11,069 nucleotides of DNA from Raineyella sp034933565 (lineage in GTDB: Bacteria > Actinomycetota > Actinomycetes > Propionibacteriales > Propionibacteriaceae), in contig NZ_JAYFNG010000004.1 of assembly GCF_034933565.1 (NCBI RefSeq), positions 1 through 11,069 of the forward strand, written 5' to 3'. The translations under genes and the position numbers were made by a program. The notes below the pieces were generated by a model. It was given only the letters and a program-made list of their open reading frames with translations. It had not been told where the DNA came from and ran no database searches. Of this stretch, positions 1 through 6,184 are shown piece after piece (the stretch's first letter is position 1; every line of letters begins with the position of its first letter).

Positions 1-1030
1 CCAACCGGTCGGCGGCCGGCGCGCGGGAGGTCACCGAGACCGTCACCACCCCGGCCGTGGTGACCGCGGCGGTGCCGGCGGGGGCCCGCGCCGGCACCAG
101 GCCGGAGCCGGTGACCAGCAGCCCCGGCGCCGGGGCCGCCAGCGGCACGTCCGGTCGGTTGATCCGGGCCAGGTCAGGCGCGTCGGTGGGCAATGAGAGG
201 GTCACCCGCGAGCCGCGCTGGCCCGCGCCGTCCGACCCGACCCACCCCTCGGTCCGGGCCGGGTCGATCCGCTGACCGGCATGGGTCCAGGCGGCGGCCG
301 GTGTGCACCCGGCGTCGCCGACGGTGAGATCGTCGCCGGTGATCGCGGTCGTCGCGTCGATCTGCAGGCCCAGATGCCAGCCGGTGACGCCGGCGGCGTT
401 GGAGGTGACCAGCGTCACCAGGCCGGCCCGCCAGGCGTTCGGCGCCCAGCCGGCCACCGCGGCGGGCACGTCGGAGGCCTGCTCGTCGCCGTAGAGCCGC
501 ACCGGGGTGTTGCCCACCATCGCCACCCGGTAGTCGGTCCGGCCGGTGTCGGACAGCCCGTGGTCGCCGGTCCGGCGGTACTCGTGGGAGACGACCAGCT
601 GGCCGTCGGTGACCTGCAGGTCCACCGGGCCGTACGCCGCCGCGACGATACCGAAATCGACCGGCTGGGTGCCGTCGAAGCCGAGCAGGTGCCAGCCGGT
701 GGCGGTCGCGTCACCGATCGAGCACTGCAGCCGGACGAGCAGGTAGTCGCGCGCCGGGCTGCCGAGCCGCACCGTACGCCAGTCGACCACCTCGGCGCGC
801 GAGGGCACCGGGCCGGTCCGGGTGACGACGCCGCTCTGGCGTCCCCAGGACATCGCGGTGTCGAGGGCGGGCTTGTCCCAGCCACAGCCGCCGCGGTAGA
901 CGAAATTGCGCTGGGCGACGTCGGTCAGCCGCGGAGGCGAGGCCGCCGCGTGCTGCGGCGCACCACAGCCCGCCAACAGCCCGCAGACCGCCAGGCCGGT
1001 CACCGCCCCCCGCCATCCTCGCCAACGCAT
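1..1030 (-). CDS. Partial lipoprotein of unknown function, C-terminus beyond left edge
   Basis: Reading leftward from the ATG at 1030, the frame stays open for 343 codons to the window edge without a stop, so the C-terminus is missing. The N-terminus is a lipoprotein signal: Arg residues at 2, 4 and 7, a hydrophobic stretch, and lipobox Leu19-Ala-Gly-Cys22. The mature protein should be lipid-anchored outside the membrane. Cysteines at 49, 103 and 242 could form disulfides. The pentapeptide TGWHL occurs twice (residues 111-115 and 216-220), each followed by a Gly/Asp-rich segment, which suggests two related beta-rich repeats. Codon use is strongly GC3, as expected for a true gene. I do not recognise the family. 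It is transcribed divergently from the ABC-like/lipoprotein pair and may share a function with it at the cell envelope; that is inference. Confidence 0.82.
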   Translation of the reverse strand, partial: MRWRGWRGAVTGLAVCGLLAGCGAPQHAAASPPRLTDVAQRNFVYRGGCGWDKPALDTAMSWGRQSGVVTRTGPVPSRAEVVDWRTVRLGSPARDYLLVRLQCSIGDATATGWHLLGFDGTQPVDFGIVAAAYGPVDLQVTDGQLVVSHEYRRTGDHGLSDTGRTDYRVAMVGNTPVRLYGDEQASDVPAAVAGWAPNAWRAGLVTLVTSNAAGVTGWHLGLQIDATTAITGDDLTVGDAGCTPAAAWTHAGQRIDPARTEGWVGSDGAGQRGSRVTLSLPTDAPDLARINRPDVPLAAPAPGLLVTGSGLVPARAPAGTAAVTTAGVVTVSVTSRAPAADRL

Positions 1031-1036
1031 GGAGTC

Positions 1037-1042
1037 AGCGTA
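1037..1042 (-). promoter_or_regulatory. -10 box of a leaderless promoter for the left-edge lipoprotein
   Basis: On the minus strand TACGCT (TANNNT) ends six bases before the ATG at 1030, and no ribosome binding site lies between. This spacing is typical of actinobacterial leaderless transcripts that begin at or next to the start codon. Confidence 0.45.
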
Positions 1043-1055
1043 GCGATGTCGCCGC

Positions 1056-1072
1056 CGCTGCCCCGGGCAGCG
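1056..1072. promoter_or_regulatory. 17-nt palindrome in the -35 region of the lipoprotein promoter
   Basis: CGCTGCCC, one base, GGGCAGCG: an 8+8 perfect inverted repeat. It lies about 14-30 bases upstream of the TACGCT box, where a -35 element would be, so it could be an operator. As DNA it is a dyad; as RNA it would give only a short hairpin. Confidence 0.3.
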
Positions 1073-1074
1073 CT

Positions 1075-1122
1075 CCACGACGAGCCGCCCCCACGACGAG
1101 CCGACCCCACGACGGGCCGGCT
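1075..1122. repeat. Three tandem 16-bp repeats in a divergent intergenic region
   Basis: Units at 1075-1090, 1091-1106 and 1107-1122 follow the pattern CCACGACGAGCCGMCC. Units 1 and 2 differ at one base; unit 3 differs from unit 2 at three. They sit in the non-coding spacer between the divergent lipoprotein and ABC-like genes. Confidence 0.7.
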
Positions 1123-1137
1123 GTCGGTCCGTGCCGG

Positions 1138-1167
1138 GTGACCGGCGCTCGCCGATGCTGGTACCGT
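1138..1167 (+). promoter_or_regulatory. Possible promoter for the ABC-like gene
   Basis: GTGACC (1138-1143) and TACCGT (1162-1167) are separated by 18 bases and precede the ATG at 1207. The -35 is a moderate match to TTGACC and the -10 fits TANNNT. No stronger candidate is visible in this spacer. Confidence 0.3.
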
Positions 1168-1206
1168 CGCCTCCGTGTCCCCCCGCATCCCCCCGGCGGG
1201 CCCGTG

Positions 1207-1851
1207 ATGTCCGGGCCGGTCAGTCTGGTGGCCACCGCGCTCAACGGTGACCTGCCAGGGGCCGCCACCGTGCGTGACATCGACCTCGAGCTCACCTCCG
1301 GCCGGCTCACCGTGGTGACGGCGGCCGAGGAGCGCACCCGACGCAACCTGCTGCGCCTGGTCAGCGGCCACTGCAGTCTCACCTCCGGGCATCTGGTCTA
1401 CCGCGACCCCGACGGCGCCACCGACCTGGCCCTCGCCTGCGCCCGCGACGTCGTCGCCGTCCGCCGCCGCGGCATCGTCTGCAGCACCACCCTGCGGGCC
1501 CCGCACCCGGGACTGAGCTGCGCCCACGCCGTCGCCGAGCTCGCCCACCGGACGGTCGAGGACGCGGCCTCCGAACTGGCCGCCCTCGGGCACGGTCACG
1601 CCGTCGACGTCCGGGTCGGCGACACCCGCGGCTCCGACCGCAGCGTGCTGCCGATCGCCGTCACCTTGCTGCACTCGGCGCCGGTGGTGCTGGTCGACGT
1701 CACCAATCACACCACCGACGAGGTGCGCGACCGGGTCGCGGCCCGCGCCCGCCGCGGCGGCGCCGTCCTCGCGGTCACCGACTCGCTGCTGGACGGCCTG
1801 CCCGAGGGGTCCCGTACCCGGCTGCTGACGACCGAAGGTCGTCTGCTGTGA
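1207..1851 (+). CDS. ABC-ATPase-like protein lacking catalytic motifs (PhnL-like pseudo-ATPase)
   Basis: The product is 214 residues. Its layout follows an ABC nucleotide-binding domain: an early strand and 'I-x-L-E-L-x-x-G-x-L-T-V-V' run-in (25-37), the post-Walker-A helix 'NLLRLVSG' (47-54), and a segment at 74-97 (DLALACARDVVAVRR, then IVC and LR) that matches the PhnL family from memory. All motifs are eroded. Walker A is replaced by TAAEERTRRN (38-47). No Q-loop Gln is seen near 90-97. The LSGGQ site reads GSDRSVL (142-148). Walker B keeps Asp164 but has VTN in place of EPT. The H-loop His is Thr191. The frame is intact with strong GC3, so the gene looks maintained, perhaps as a binding or regulatory subunit. 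A GTG at 1138 in the same frame would add 23 Arg/Pro-rich residues; ATG 1207 fits the homology better but has a poor ribosome binding site. It lies 29 bases before the next lipoprotein gene and is probably cotranscribed. Confidence 0.72.
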   Translation: MSGPVSLVATALNGDLPGAATVRDIDLELTSGRLTVVTAAEERTRRNLLRLVSGHCSLTSGHLVYRDPDGATDLALACARDVVAVRRRGIVCSTTLRAPHPGLSCAHAVAELAHRTVEDAASELAALGHGHAVDVRVGDTRGSDRSVLPIAVTLLHSAPVVLVDVTNHTTDEVRDRVAARARRGGAVLAVTDSLLDGLPEGSRTRLLTTEGRLL

Positions 1852-1880
1852 AAGGGCCGTCCGCTGTGAGGAGACCGACG

Positions 1881-2384
1881 ATGTCCGGACCGACGCGCGC
1901 CGGGTTGCTGGCGGCCCTGGTGCTGGCCCTGCCACTGGCCGGCTGCACCACCGGCTCCCGGACCCTGCTGGCCACGCCCAGACCGCAGACACCCCCGCCG
2001 GCGACGATGGTGCACCTGGCCGACGTCCGGACCGGGATGTGTCTCGACGCCGACCGGCTGCCGCGCGACGGGAAGGTGGCCTACCTGGAGGCGCTGGGCT
2101 GCGGGACCGACCACACCGGCGAGGTGTTCGCCGTCGTGTCCGGCGCGCCGGTGCCTGCCGACCCCACGCCTGCCGACCCGGTGCCCGACGCCCCGCGGCC
2201 CGGCGACCCGTGCACCGACGCCTTCGAGCCGTACGTCGGCGTCACGCCGGACCGCAGCACGGTGAGCGTACGGGTGCTCACCGCCTCCGCGGAGGGCTGG
2301 GACCGGGCCGCGCCGGCCCCGACGGTCTGCGTCGCCGTCTCCGCGGACCCGATCACCGGGTCGCTGCGCGGCACCGGCCGCTGA
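1881..2384 (+). CDS. Lipoprotein with septum-formation-like domain
   Basis: The product is 167 residues. GAGGAG at 1868-1873, seven bases before the ATG, decides the start over in-frame GTGs at 1848 and 1866. The signal peptide ends in lipobox Leu19-Ala-Gly-Cys22. After a Pro/Thr linker, the mature part has the order typical of the actinobacterial Septum_form domain: 'VRTGMCLD' (C54), 'LGCGTDHTGEVFAVV' (C74), 'PCTDAFEPYVG' (C111) and a late 'TVCVAV' (C150). The four cysteines could form two disulfides. A PADP-type repeat (about 92-105) interrupts the domain and is reflected in the DNA as a short tandem repeat. It should be anchored on the outer membrane face. It follows the pseudo-ATPase by 29 bases, and its stop lies 3 bases from that of the convergent amidohydrolase. 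The role in septum formation is only a family name; function is unknown. Confidence 0.83.
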   Translation: MSGPTRAGLLAALVLALPLAGCTTGSRTLLATPRPQTPPPATMVHLADVRTGMCLDADRLPRDGKVAYLEALGCGTDHTGEVFAVVSGAPVPADPTPADPVPDAPRPGDPCTDAFEPYVGVTPDRSTVSVRVLTASAEGWDRAAPAPTVCVAVSADPITGSLRGTGR

Positions 2385-2387
2385 GAC

Positions 2388-3404
2388 TCAGCCGGGCAGC
2401 CGCAGCAGCGACGTCGCGGTGACCCCGGTGATCATCTCCTGCACCGGCCCGAACTGGCAGGCCTCCACCACCCCGATCGGGTCAGTGTCGCCCAGCACCG
2501 CCGGGAAGTCGCTGCCCATCACGACGTGGGCCGGCCCGGCGAACTCGACCAGCTGCTGCAGCTGGAGGGTGTCGAAGGTCGCGGTGTCGTAGTAGAGCCG
2601 ACGCAACTGGTCGAGCGGGGAGTGCCGCAGTCCCGGGCCCTCGTCGAGGCGCTCCCAGCCGCGCTGCAGCAGGCCCCGCAGCGCCGGCAGCGCGCCACCG
2701 CCGTACGCCAGGCAGAGCGGGACGTCGTACGTCTCGAGGACCCCGGCACGGAGCAGCGCGGTGACGCCGAGGGCGATGTCGATCGCGGTGGCCACCGAGC
2801 CGGCCCGGTCCGGGGCGGCGACCGGATGCAGCAGGGTGAACACGTGGCGCTGGGCCAACAGCTCCCACAGCGGGGTGTGCACCGGGTCGACCAGGTCGCG
2901 GCCGGCACCCCGGGTGCCGAGGGTGACCCCGGCCATCCCCAGCTCGTCGAGGCAGTAGCGCACCTCGTCGGCGGCATCGGGCAGACCGACCGGCACGCTG
3001 GCCAGCGCCACCAACTGGTCCGGGGCACCGGCGACGAACTCCGCCAAGGCCTCGTTGCTGCGGCGGGTCAGTTCCCGGACGAAGACCTCGTCGGTCGACA
3101 GCGGGGCGCGCAGCTGCGGGGAGATCCCCACCGCGTGCACCTCGACCCCGACCTCGTCCATCACCGCCAGCCGGGCGTCGACGTCGTACGCCTCCACCGG
3201 GTAGGGCAGGGTCACGGGGGCCGCGGCCGTGGGGGTCGTGGTGGCGGTCGTGGCGCCGCTGACCCGCGGGTCGAGGGTGATCGTTCCCTCGGTGAGGCCG
3301 CCGAGGTCGGCCAGGCCCTCCGCCGCCAACCAGTCCAGCAACGGCCGTGGCAGCGCGTGGGTGTGGACGTCGACCTGGCGCAGTGTCGGATAGCCCGGGC
3401 TCAT
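2388..3404 (-). CDS. ACMSD-type amidohydrolase/decarboxylase (Amidohydro_2), His-to-Tyr at active site
   Basis: The product is 338 residues, the usual size of the amidohydrolase-2 TIM-barrel family that includes 2-amino-3-carboxymuconate semialdehyde decarboxylase and related acid decarboxylases. The metal set is visible: His14 and His16 in 'DVHTHALP', His193 in 'LLHPV', and Asp299 in 'VVMGSDFP'. The family's catalytic His, normally in 'HGGGALP', is Tyr234 here ('AYGGGALP', codon at 2703-2705). An Ala/Thr-rich stretch at about 50-63 looks like a flexible surface insertion. A GGTGGGA site lies just upstream of the ATG at 3404, and a TACGGT box about 11 bases upstream suggests a very short leader. 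It is a single gene, convergent with the lipoprotein, with divergent neighbours to the right. The substrate is unknown; cytoplasmic decarboxylase or hydrolase of an aromatic or keto acid is the family expectation. Confidence 0.87.
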   Translation of the reverse strand: MSPGYPTLRQVDVHTHALPRPLLDWLAAEGLADLGGLTEGTITLDPRVSGATTATTTPTAAAPVTLPYPVEAYDVDARLAVMDEVGVEVHAVGISPQLRAPLSTDEVFVRELTRRSNEALAEFVAGAPDQLVALASVPVGLPDAADEVRYCLDELGMAGVTLGTRGAGRDLVDPVHTPLWELLAQRHVFTLLHPVAAPDRAGSVATAIDIALGVTALLRAGVLETYDVPLCLAYGGGALPALRGLLQRGWERLDEGPGLRHSPLDQLRRLYYDTATFDTLQLQQLVEFAGPAHVVMGSDFPAVLGDTDPIGVVEACQFGPVQEMITGVTATSLLRLPG

Positions 3405-3465
3405 GGTCCCACCGTAGGACGGCCGCGACGTTCCGGCAGGAGTTCCACGCGGCCGGTTGCACCGG

Positions 3466-3481
3466 AACCATCACAATGGTT
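3466..3481. promoter_or_regulatory. Operator-like palindrome overlapping the -35 box
   Basis: AACCAT-CACA-ATGGTT is a perfect 6+6 inverted repeat whose right end overlaps the first bases of the -35 TTGATC. Directly to its left, 3453-3465 holds another dyad (CCGGT-TGC-ACCGG). Placement at -35 suggests a repressor site; the regulator is unknown. Confidence 0.45.
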
Positions 3482-3508
3482 GATCTGATCCAAAAGTTCA
3501 CCTAATGT
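3480..3508 (+). promoter_or_regulatory. Promoter of the leader peptide / oxygenase / fprA operon
   Basis: TTGATC (3480-3485) and TAATGT (3503-3508) are spaced by exactly 17 bases in a locally AT-rich island. Transcription would start near 3515, giving a long 5' region of about 200 bases before the oxygenase start, with a short open frame in it. Confidence 0.6.
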
Positions 3509-3537
3509 TGCTTCCGCAAGCATCTGTCAGGAGTCCC

Positions 3538-3630
3538 ATGCAGCACATCGCCCCCGCCCCGCACCCCGTCGCCGCCGTCGCGGCGATGCCGTGTCGTGCG
3601 TGTCGGTGCGAGCGAATGCTGTCGCGCTGA
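3538..3630 (+). CDS. Candidate cysteine-rich leader peptide (30 aa)
   Basis: This short frame has a good AGGAG site (3529-3533) four bases before its ATG and lies about 23 bases downstream of the predicted transcription start. The product is 30 residues. An Ala/Pro/His-rich first half is followed by three Cys codons in six (Cys19, Cys22, Cys24) in the context PCRACRCER. Two of the three Cys codons are TGT, uncommon in such GC-rich DNA. It ends 81 bases before the oxygenase start. Short upstream frames with clustered Cys codons are known in actinobacteria as cysteine-responsive leaders of sulfur genes, so control by ribosome stalling or attenuation is a reasonable reading. I cannot match it to a named leader family. 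A GC hairpin (GCCGC-CGTC-GCGGC, 3571-3584) lies inside the coding part. Confidence 0.5.
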   Translation: MQHIAPAPHPVAAVAAMPCRACRCERMLSR

Positions 3631-3644
3631 GCCCGTCGGCCCCA

Positions 3645-3705
3645 GCGCCCGGCGCCTCGGCGCGTCCCCGGACGATCCTCACCCTTTTCTGCTTGTCCCC
3701 AGGAG
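3645..3705 (+). promoter_or_regulatory. Possible attenuator between leader peptide and oxygenase
   Basis: After the leader stop there is a GC-rich hairpin (GCGCC 3645-3649 with GGCGC 3659-3663). A second small stem follows (CGTC/GACG, about 3664-3675), then a pyrimidine run with TTTTCT (3685-3690), then the oxygenase ribosome binding site AGGAG (3701-3705). The layout fits an attenuator, but the stems are short and no clear antiterminator pairing was found. Confidence 0.25.
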
Positions 3706-3711
3706 TCTCCC

Positions 3712-4599
3712 GTGTCCGTGCACACGATCGATCACGCCCCGCTCACCCGTACGTCCCACCTCCCCGTCCTCGACCTCGGCGCCCTGCACCCCGACGAGCT
3801 GCGCGCCGTCGCCCGTGACACCGGCGCCTTCCTGCTGACCGGTCACGGCCTGCGGCCCGAGATCCCCGGCCAGCTCCTCGACCTGGCCCGGCTGTTCTTC
3901 GCCCTGCCGGTCGAGGACAAGGCCGTGGTCGACACGGCCCGATCGGAGCAGTTCCGCGGCTGGACCTCGTTCGGCCGTGGGCCGGCCGAGGGCTGGCGCG
4001 AACAGTTCGACGTCGGCGCCGAGCTCCCGGTCATCCCGCCCGACGACCGGACCCGTCCCGGCGAGTCCCTGGTCGGCCCGAACCAATGGCCGGCCCGCCT
4101 CCCCGCCCTGCGGGATCGGGCGCTGTGGTTCCAGGACCGGGCGACCGAGATCGCCCGGGCGCTGCTGCACCGGCTGGCCGTCGCCCTGGAACTGGACCCC
4201 GACGTCTTCGACCGGGCCTTCGCCGGCGACCCGGCGACCTGGACCTCGCTGGCCCGCGAGCACGGCGTCGACCGCCCCCAGAGGCACCCGATCGAGTCCC
4301 ACACCGATGCCGGCGCCCTCACCCTGCGCTGGATCGACGGGTGGAGCGGGGGCGACCGGATCCTCGCCGACCATCGCTGGGTGCCGGCGGACGGAGTGCC
4401 GGGAGCCTTCCTGGTGACCGTCGGCGACCTGCTGGCTGACCTCACCGACGGCTACCTGCGCGCCGCCCCGCACCGACTGACACCGGCCGGGCGGGAACGG
4501 GTCCGCCTGACCTACACCTACGACGCCCCGTACGGGGTGCTACCGGAGCGCCTCGACCTGGCCCACCTGACCGCCGGGGAGTGGCCGGCCGCTGCCTGA
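3712..4599 (+). CDS. Iron(II)/2-oxoglutarate-dependent oxygenase, isopenicillin-N-synthase-like
   Basis: The product is 295 residues, a usual size for this cytoplasmic family, which couples 2-oxoglutarate decarboxylation to hydroxylation or other oxidation of a small substrate. The N-terminal DIOX_N-type part is seen in 'LPVLDLGAL', 'TGAFLLTGHGL' and 'LARLFFALPVEDKAV' (17-73). The double-stranded beta-helix carries the iron triad His197-x-Asp199 ('ESHTDAGALTL') and His254 ('AAPHRL'). The 2-oxoglutarate Arg is Arg265, in RLT where the family usually has RxS. The start is GTG 3712, chosen because AGGAG (3701-3705) lies six bases upstream and homology begins right after. It is the first full gene of an operon with fprA, 38 bases downstream, behind the Cys-rich leader. 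The stop overlaps a small hairpin (4588-4604). The substrate cannot be told from sequence. Confidence 0.88.
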   Translation: MSVHTIDHAPLTRTSHLPVLDLGALHPDELRAVARDTGAFLLTGHGLRPEIPGQLLDLARLFFALPVEDKAVVDTARSEQFRGWTSFGRGPAEGWREQFDVGAELPVIPPDDRTRPGESLVGPNQWPARLPALRDRALWFQDRATEIARALLHRLAVALELDPDVFDRAFAGDPATWTSLAREHGVDRPQRHPIESHTDAGALTLRWIDGWSGGDRILADHRWVPADGVPGAFLVTVGDLLADLTDGYLRAAPHRLTPAGRERVRLTYTYDAPYGVLPERLDLAHLTAGEWPAAA

Positions 4600-4637
4600 G
4601 CGGCTAGGCTCGGCGCCACCCCGACGAAGGAGCCGGC

Positions 4638-6104
4638 ATGGTCGAGGCAGTGCCGTCCGGGAACGCAGGGCCATCCGGGAACGCAGCGCCCCACCGGAAC
4701 GCAGCGCCGTCCCAGGACTCCGCGTGCTATCGGATCGCCATCGTCGGAGCGGGACCTGCCGGCCTGTTCGCCGCCCAGCACCTCGTCAGCCGGCCGGACG
4801 TGCCGGTGCTGGTCGATCTGTTCGACCGGTTGCCGACGCCCTTCGGCCTGCTCCGGTACGGCGTGGCGCCCGACCACACCAGCATCCGGTCCGTCGCCCG
4901 GGCCCTGGCCCGCACCTTCGACTCCGACCGGGTCCGCTTCCTCGGCACCGTCGAACTGGGCCGCGACATCACCCGGCGCGACCTGCTCGGCGCGTACGAC
5001 GCCGTGGTGTACGCGGTGGGCGCCTCCGACGACCTGATGCTGCGGGTGCCCGGGGAGGACCTGCCCGGCAGCGGGTCGGCGCGCCAGTTCGTCGCGTGGT
5101 ACGGCGGCCATCCCGACGCGGAGCCGCAGTCACTGCGGGGCGTCCACTCCGTCGCCTGTGTCGGGGTCGGCAACGTGGCCGTCGACGTGGCCCGCATCCT
5201 GGCCAAGGACCCGGCCACCCTCGCCGGGACCGACATGCCGGAGGCCGTGCTGGCCGAGCTGGCCCGTTCCGAGGTCACCGACATCTGGATCATCGGCCGC
5301 CGCGGCCCGCAGTTCGCCAGCTACACCACCAAGGAGCTGCGCGAGCTGCTGGCCACCCCCGGCCTGGCGGTGAGCGTCGAAGCGGATGCGTTCGAGGGGA
5401 TCGACTCGACCTCCCCGGACCGCCGGACGGCGGCGAACATCGAGGCGTTGCGCGAGGCGGCGGGCCGCGCCGACCCGGCACCGGTCCGCCGCCGACTGCA
5501 CTTCCTGTTCTGGCACCGCCCGATCGCCCTGCACGGCACCGAGCGGGTCGAGGCCCTCGAGCTGGCCCGGACGGCCCTCGGCCCGGACGGTGCGGTGGTG
5601 GCCACCGGGCAGGTCCGGACGATCCCGGCGGACCTGGTGCTGCGCTCGATCGGCTACCGCAGCACCCGGCTGCCCGGGGTGCCGTTCGACGAGGAGCGCG
5701 GGGTCGTTCCCAACCGCGAGGGCCGGGTGCTCGACGGTGCCGGCCGGGTGCTGTCCGGGGAGTACGTCACCGGCTGGATCAAGCGTGGCCCGATCGGCGT
5801 CATCGGCACGAACAAGTCCGACGCGGCCGAGACCGTGGGTCACCTCCTCGAGGATCTGCCGCCGCTCCCCCGGCATCCGGAGGACCCGCTGCCGGGGCTG
5901 CGGTTGCAGGGCGTCCATCCGACGACGTACGACGACTGGCTGGCGATCGACGCCGCCGAGCTGGCCCGCGGCGAGGCGCTCGGCCGGGCCCGGGTGAAGA
6001 TCAGCGCCTGGTCCGACCTGATGCGGCTGTGCCGGGACGGCGGACCGGACGCCGTGCCGCCCGGCGGGACCCCCGATTCACCACCGCCACAGACTTTGTA
6101 CTAA
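4638..6104 (+). CDS. fprA: Ferredoxin-NADP+ reductase, FprA (adrenodoxin reductase) type
   Basis: The product is 488 residues, a flavoprotein that passes electrons between NADPH and ferredoxin. Close landmarks to mycobacterial FprA (about 455 residues) are visible. The FAD dinucleotide motif is GAGPAG (37-42), followed by 'LPTPFGLLRYGVAPDH'. The pyridine-nucleotide motif is 'VGVGNVAVDVARIL' (175-188), and Arg221-Arg222 in 'IIGRRGPQ' fit the NADPH phosphate. The C-terminal 'GWIKRGPIGVIGTNK' signature is intact. The ATG has GAAGGAG (4626-4632) five bases upstream. The first 30 residues are an extra Pro/Ser/Asn/Ala extension encoded by 18-bp repeats. It is cotranscribed with the oxygenase. In Corynebacterium glutamicum a related fpr2 heads the assimilatory sulfate-reduction operon, which would fit the Cys-rich leader; that link is inference. 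The stop codon lies inside a regulatory-looking 19-bp element. Confidence 0.95.
   Translation: MVEAVPSGNAGPSGNAAPHRNAAPSQDSACYRIAIVGAGPAGLFAAQHLVSRPDVPVLVDLFDRLPTPFGLLRYGVAPDHTSIRSVARALARTFDSDRVRFLGTVELGRDITRRDLLGAYDAVVYAVGASDDLMLRVPGEDLPGSGSARQFVAWYGGHPDAEPQSLRGVHSVACVGVGNVAVDVARILAKDPATLAGTDMPEAVLAELARSEVTDIWIIGRRGPQFASYTTKELRELLATPGLAVSVEADAFEGIDSTSPDRRTAANIEALREAAGRADPAPVRRRLHFLFWHRPIALHGTERVEALELARTALGPDGAVVATGQVRTIPADLVLRSIGYRSTRLPGVPFDEERGVVPNREGRVLDGAGRVLSGEYVTGWIKRGPIGVIGTNKSDAAETVGHLLEDLPPLPRHPEDPLPGLRLQGVHPTTYDDWLAIDAAELARGEALGRARVKISAWSDLMRLCRDGGPDAVPPGGTPDSPPPQTLY
4652..4712 (+). repeat. In-frame 18-bp repeats at the 5' end of fprA
   Basis: Units at 4652-4669, 4670-4687 and 4688-4705 share GCCNTCCGGGAACGCAG-like sequence (third unit diverged), followed by a 7-base partial unit. 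They encode PSGNAG, PSGNAA, PHRNAA and PS, an N-terminal extension absent from typical FprA. Six-residue units keep the frame at any copy number. Confidence 0.75.
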
Positions 6105-6109
6105 CATAT
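6091..6109 (+). promoter_or_regulatory. Shared 19-bp regulatory element, copy 1 (upstream of small membrane protein)
   Basis: AGACTTTGTACTAACATAT matches the element upstream of the alcohol dehydrogenase at 16 of 19 positions. The core TTTGT-N4-ACAtA is a near-palindrome. It begins inside the last codons of fprA, includes its TAA stop, and ends 92 bases before the membrane-protein ATG. It also resembles the IolR consensus recalled from C. glutamicum (KGWCHTRACA), with one mismatch. Confidence 0.55.
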
Positions 6110-6132
6110 TGATCGAAGGCAAATACAAGGCA

Positions 6133-6169
6133 CAACGACCGTGCTGAACCACCACGGTCGTTGGTTCAG
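6133..6169 (+). repeat. Two interleaved inverted repeats in the 5' region of the small membrane protein
   Basis: Stem A pairs 6133-6143 (CAACGACCGTG) with 6053+100-type downstream bases 6153-6163 (CACGGTCGTTG), 11 bp with a 9-base loop. Stem B pairs 6144-6151 (CTGAACCA) with 6162-6169 (TGGTTCAG), 8 bp. The arms are in the order A-B-A'-B', so the two stems compete. Stem A could alternatively be the fprA operon terminator, but no U-tract follows. Confidence 0.6.
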
Positions 6170-6184
6170 GACGGTCGCCCCCCG

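Noticed and set aside
281..1141. Rightward 286-residue open frame across the left lipoprotein
   Set aside because: It is antisense to a leftward frame with a lipobox and normal codon bias; its Arg/Gly/Val/His-rich composition is that of a high-GC shadow frame.
1000..1992. Leftward 330-residue open frame over the ABC-like gene
   Set aside because: Low-complexity Gly/Val/Gln-rich shadow; it ignores the repeats and promoters in the spacer and overlaps two better-supported genes.
2380..2392. Dyad GCTGA-GAC-TCAGC spanning both stop codons of the convergent genes, as a terminator
   Set aside because: A five-base stem with a three-base loop is too weak to call.
2526..3488. Rightward 320-residue open frame over the amidohydrolase
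   Set aside because: Antisense shadow of a gene with intact metal-binding motifs.
6133..6169. H-type pseudoknot from the interleaved repeats
   Set aside because: Connecting loops would be zero or one base long, too short to span stems of 8-11 bp; mutually exclusive hairpins are more plausible.
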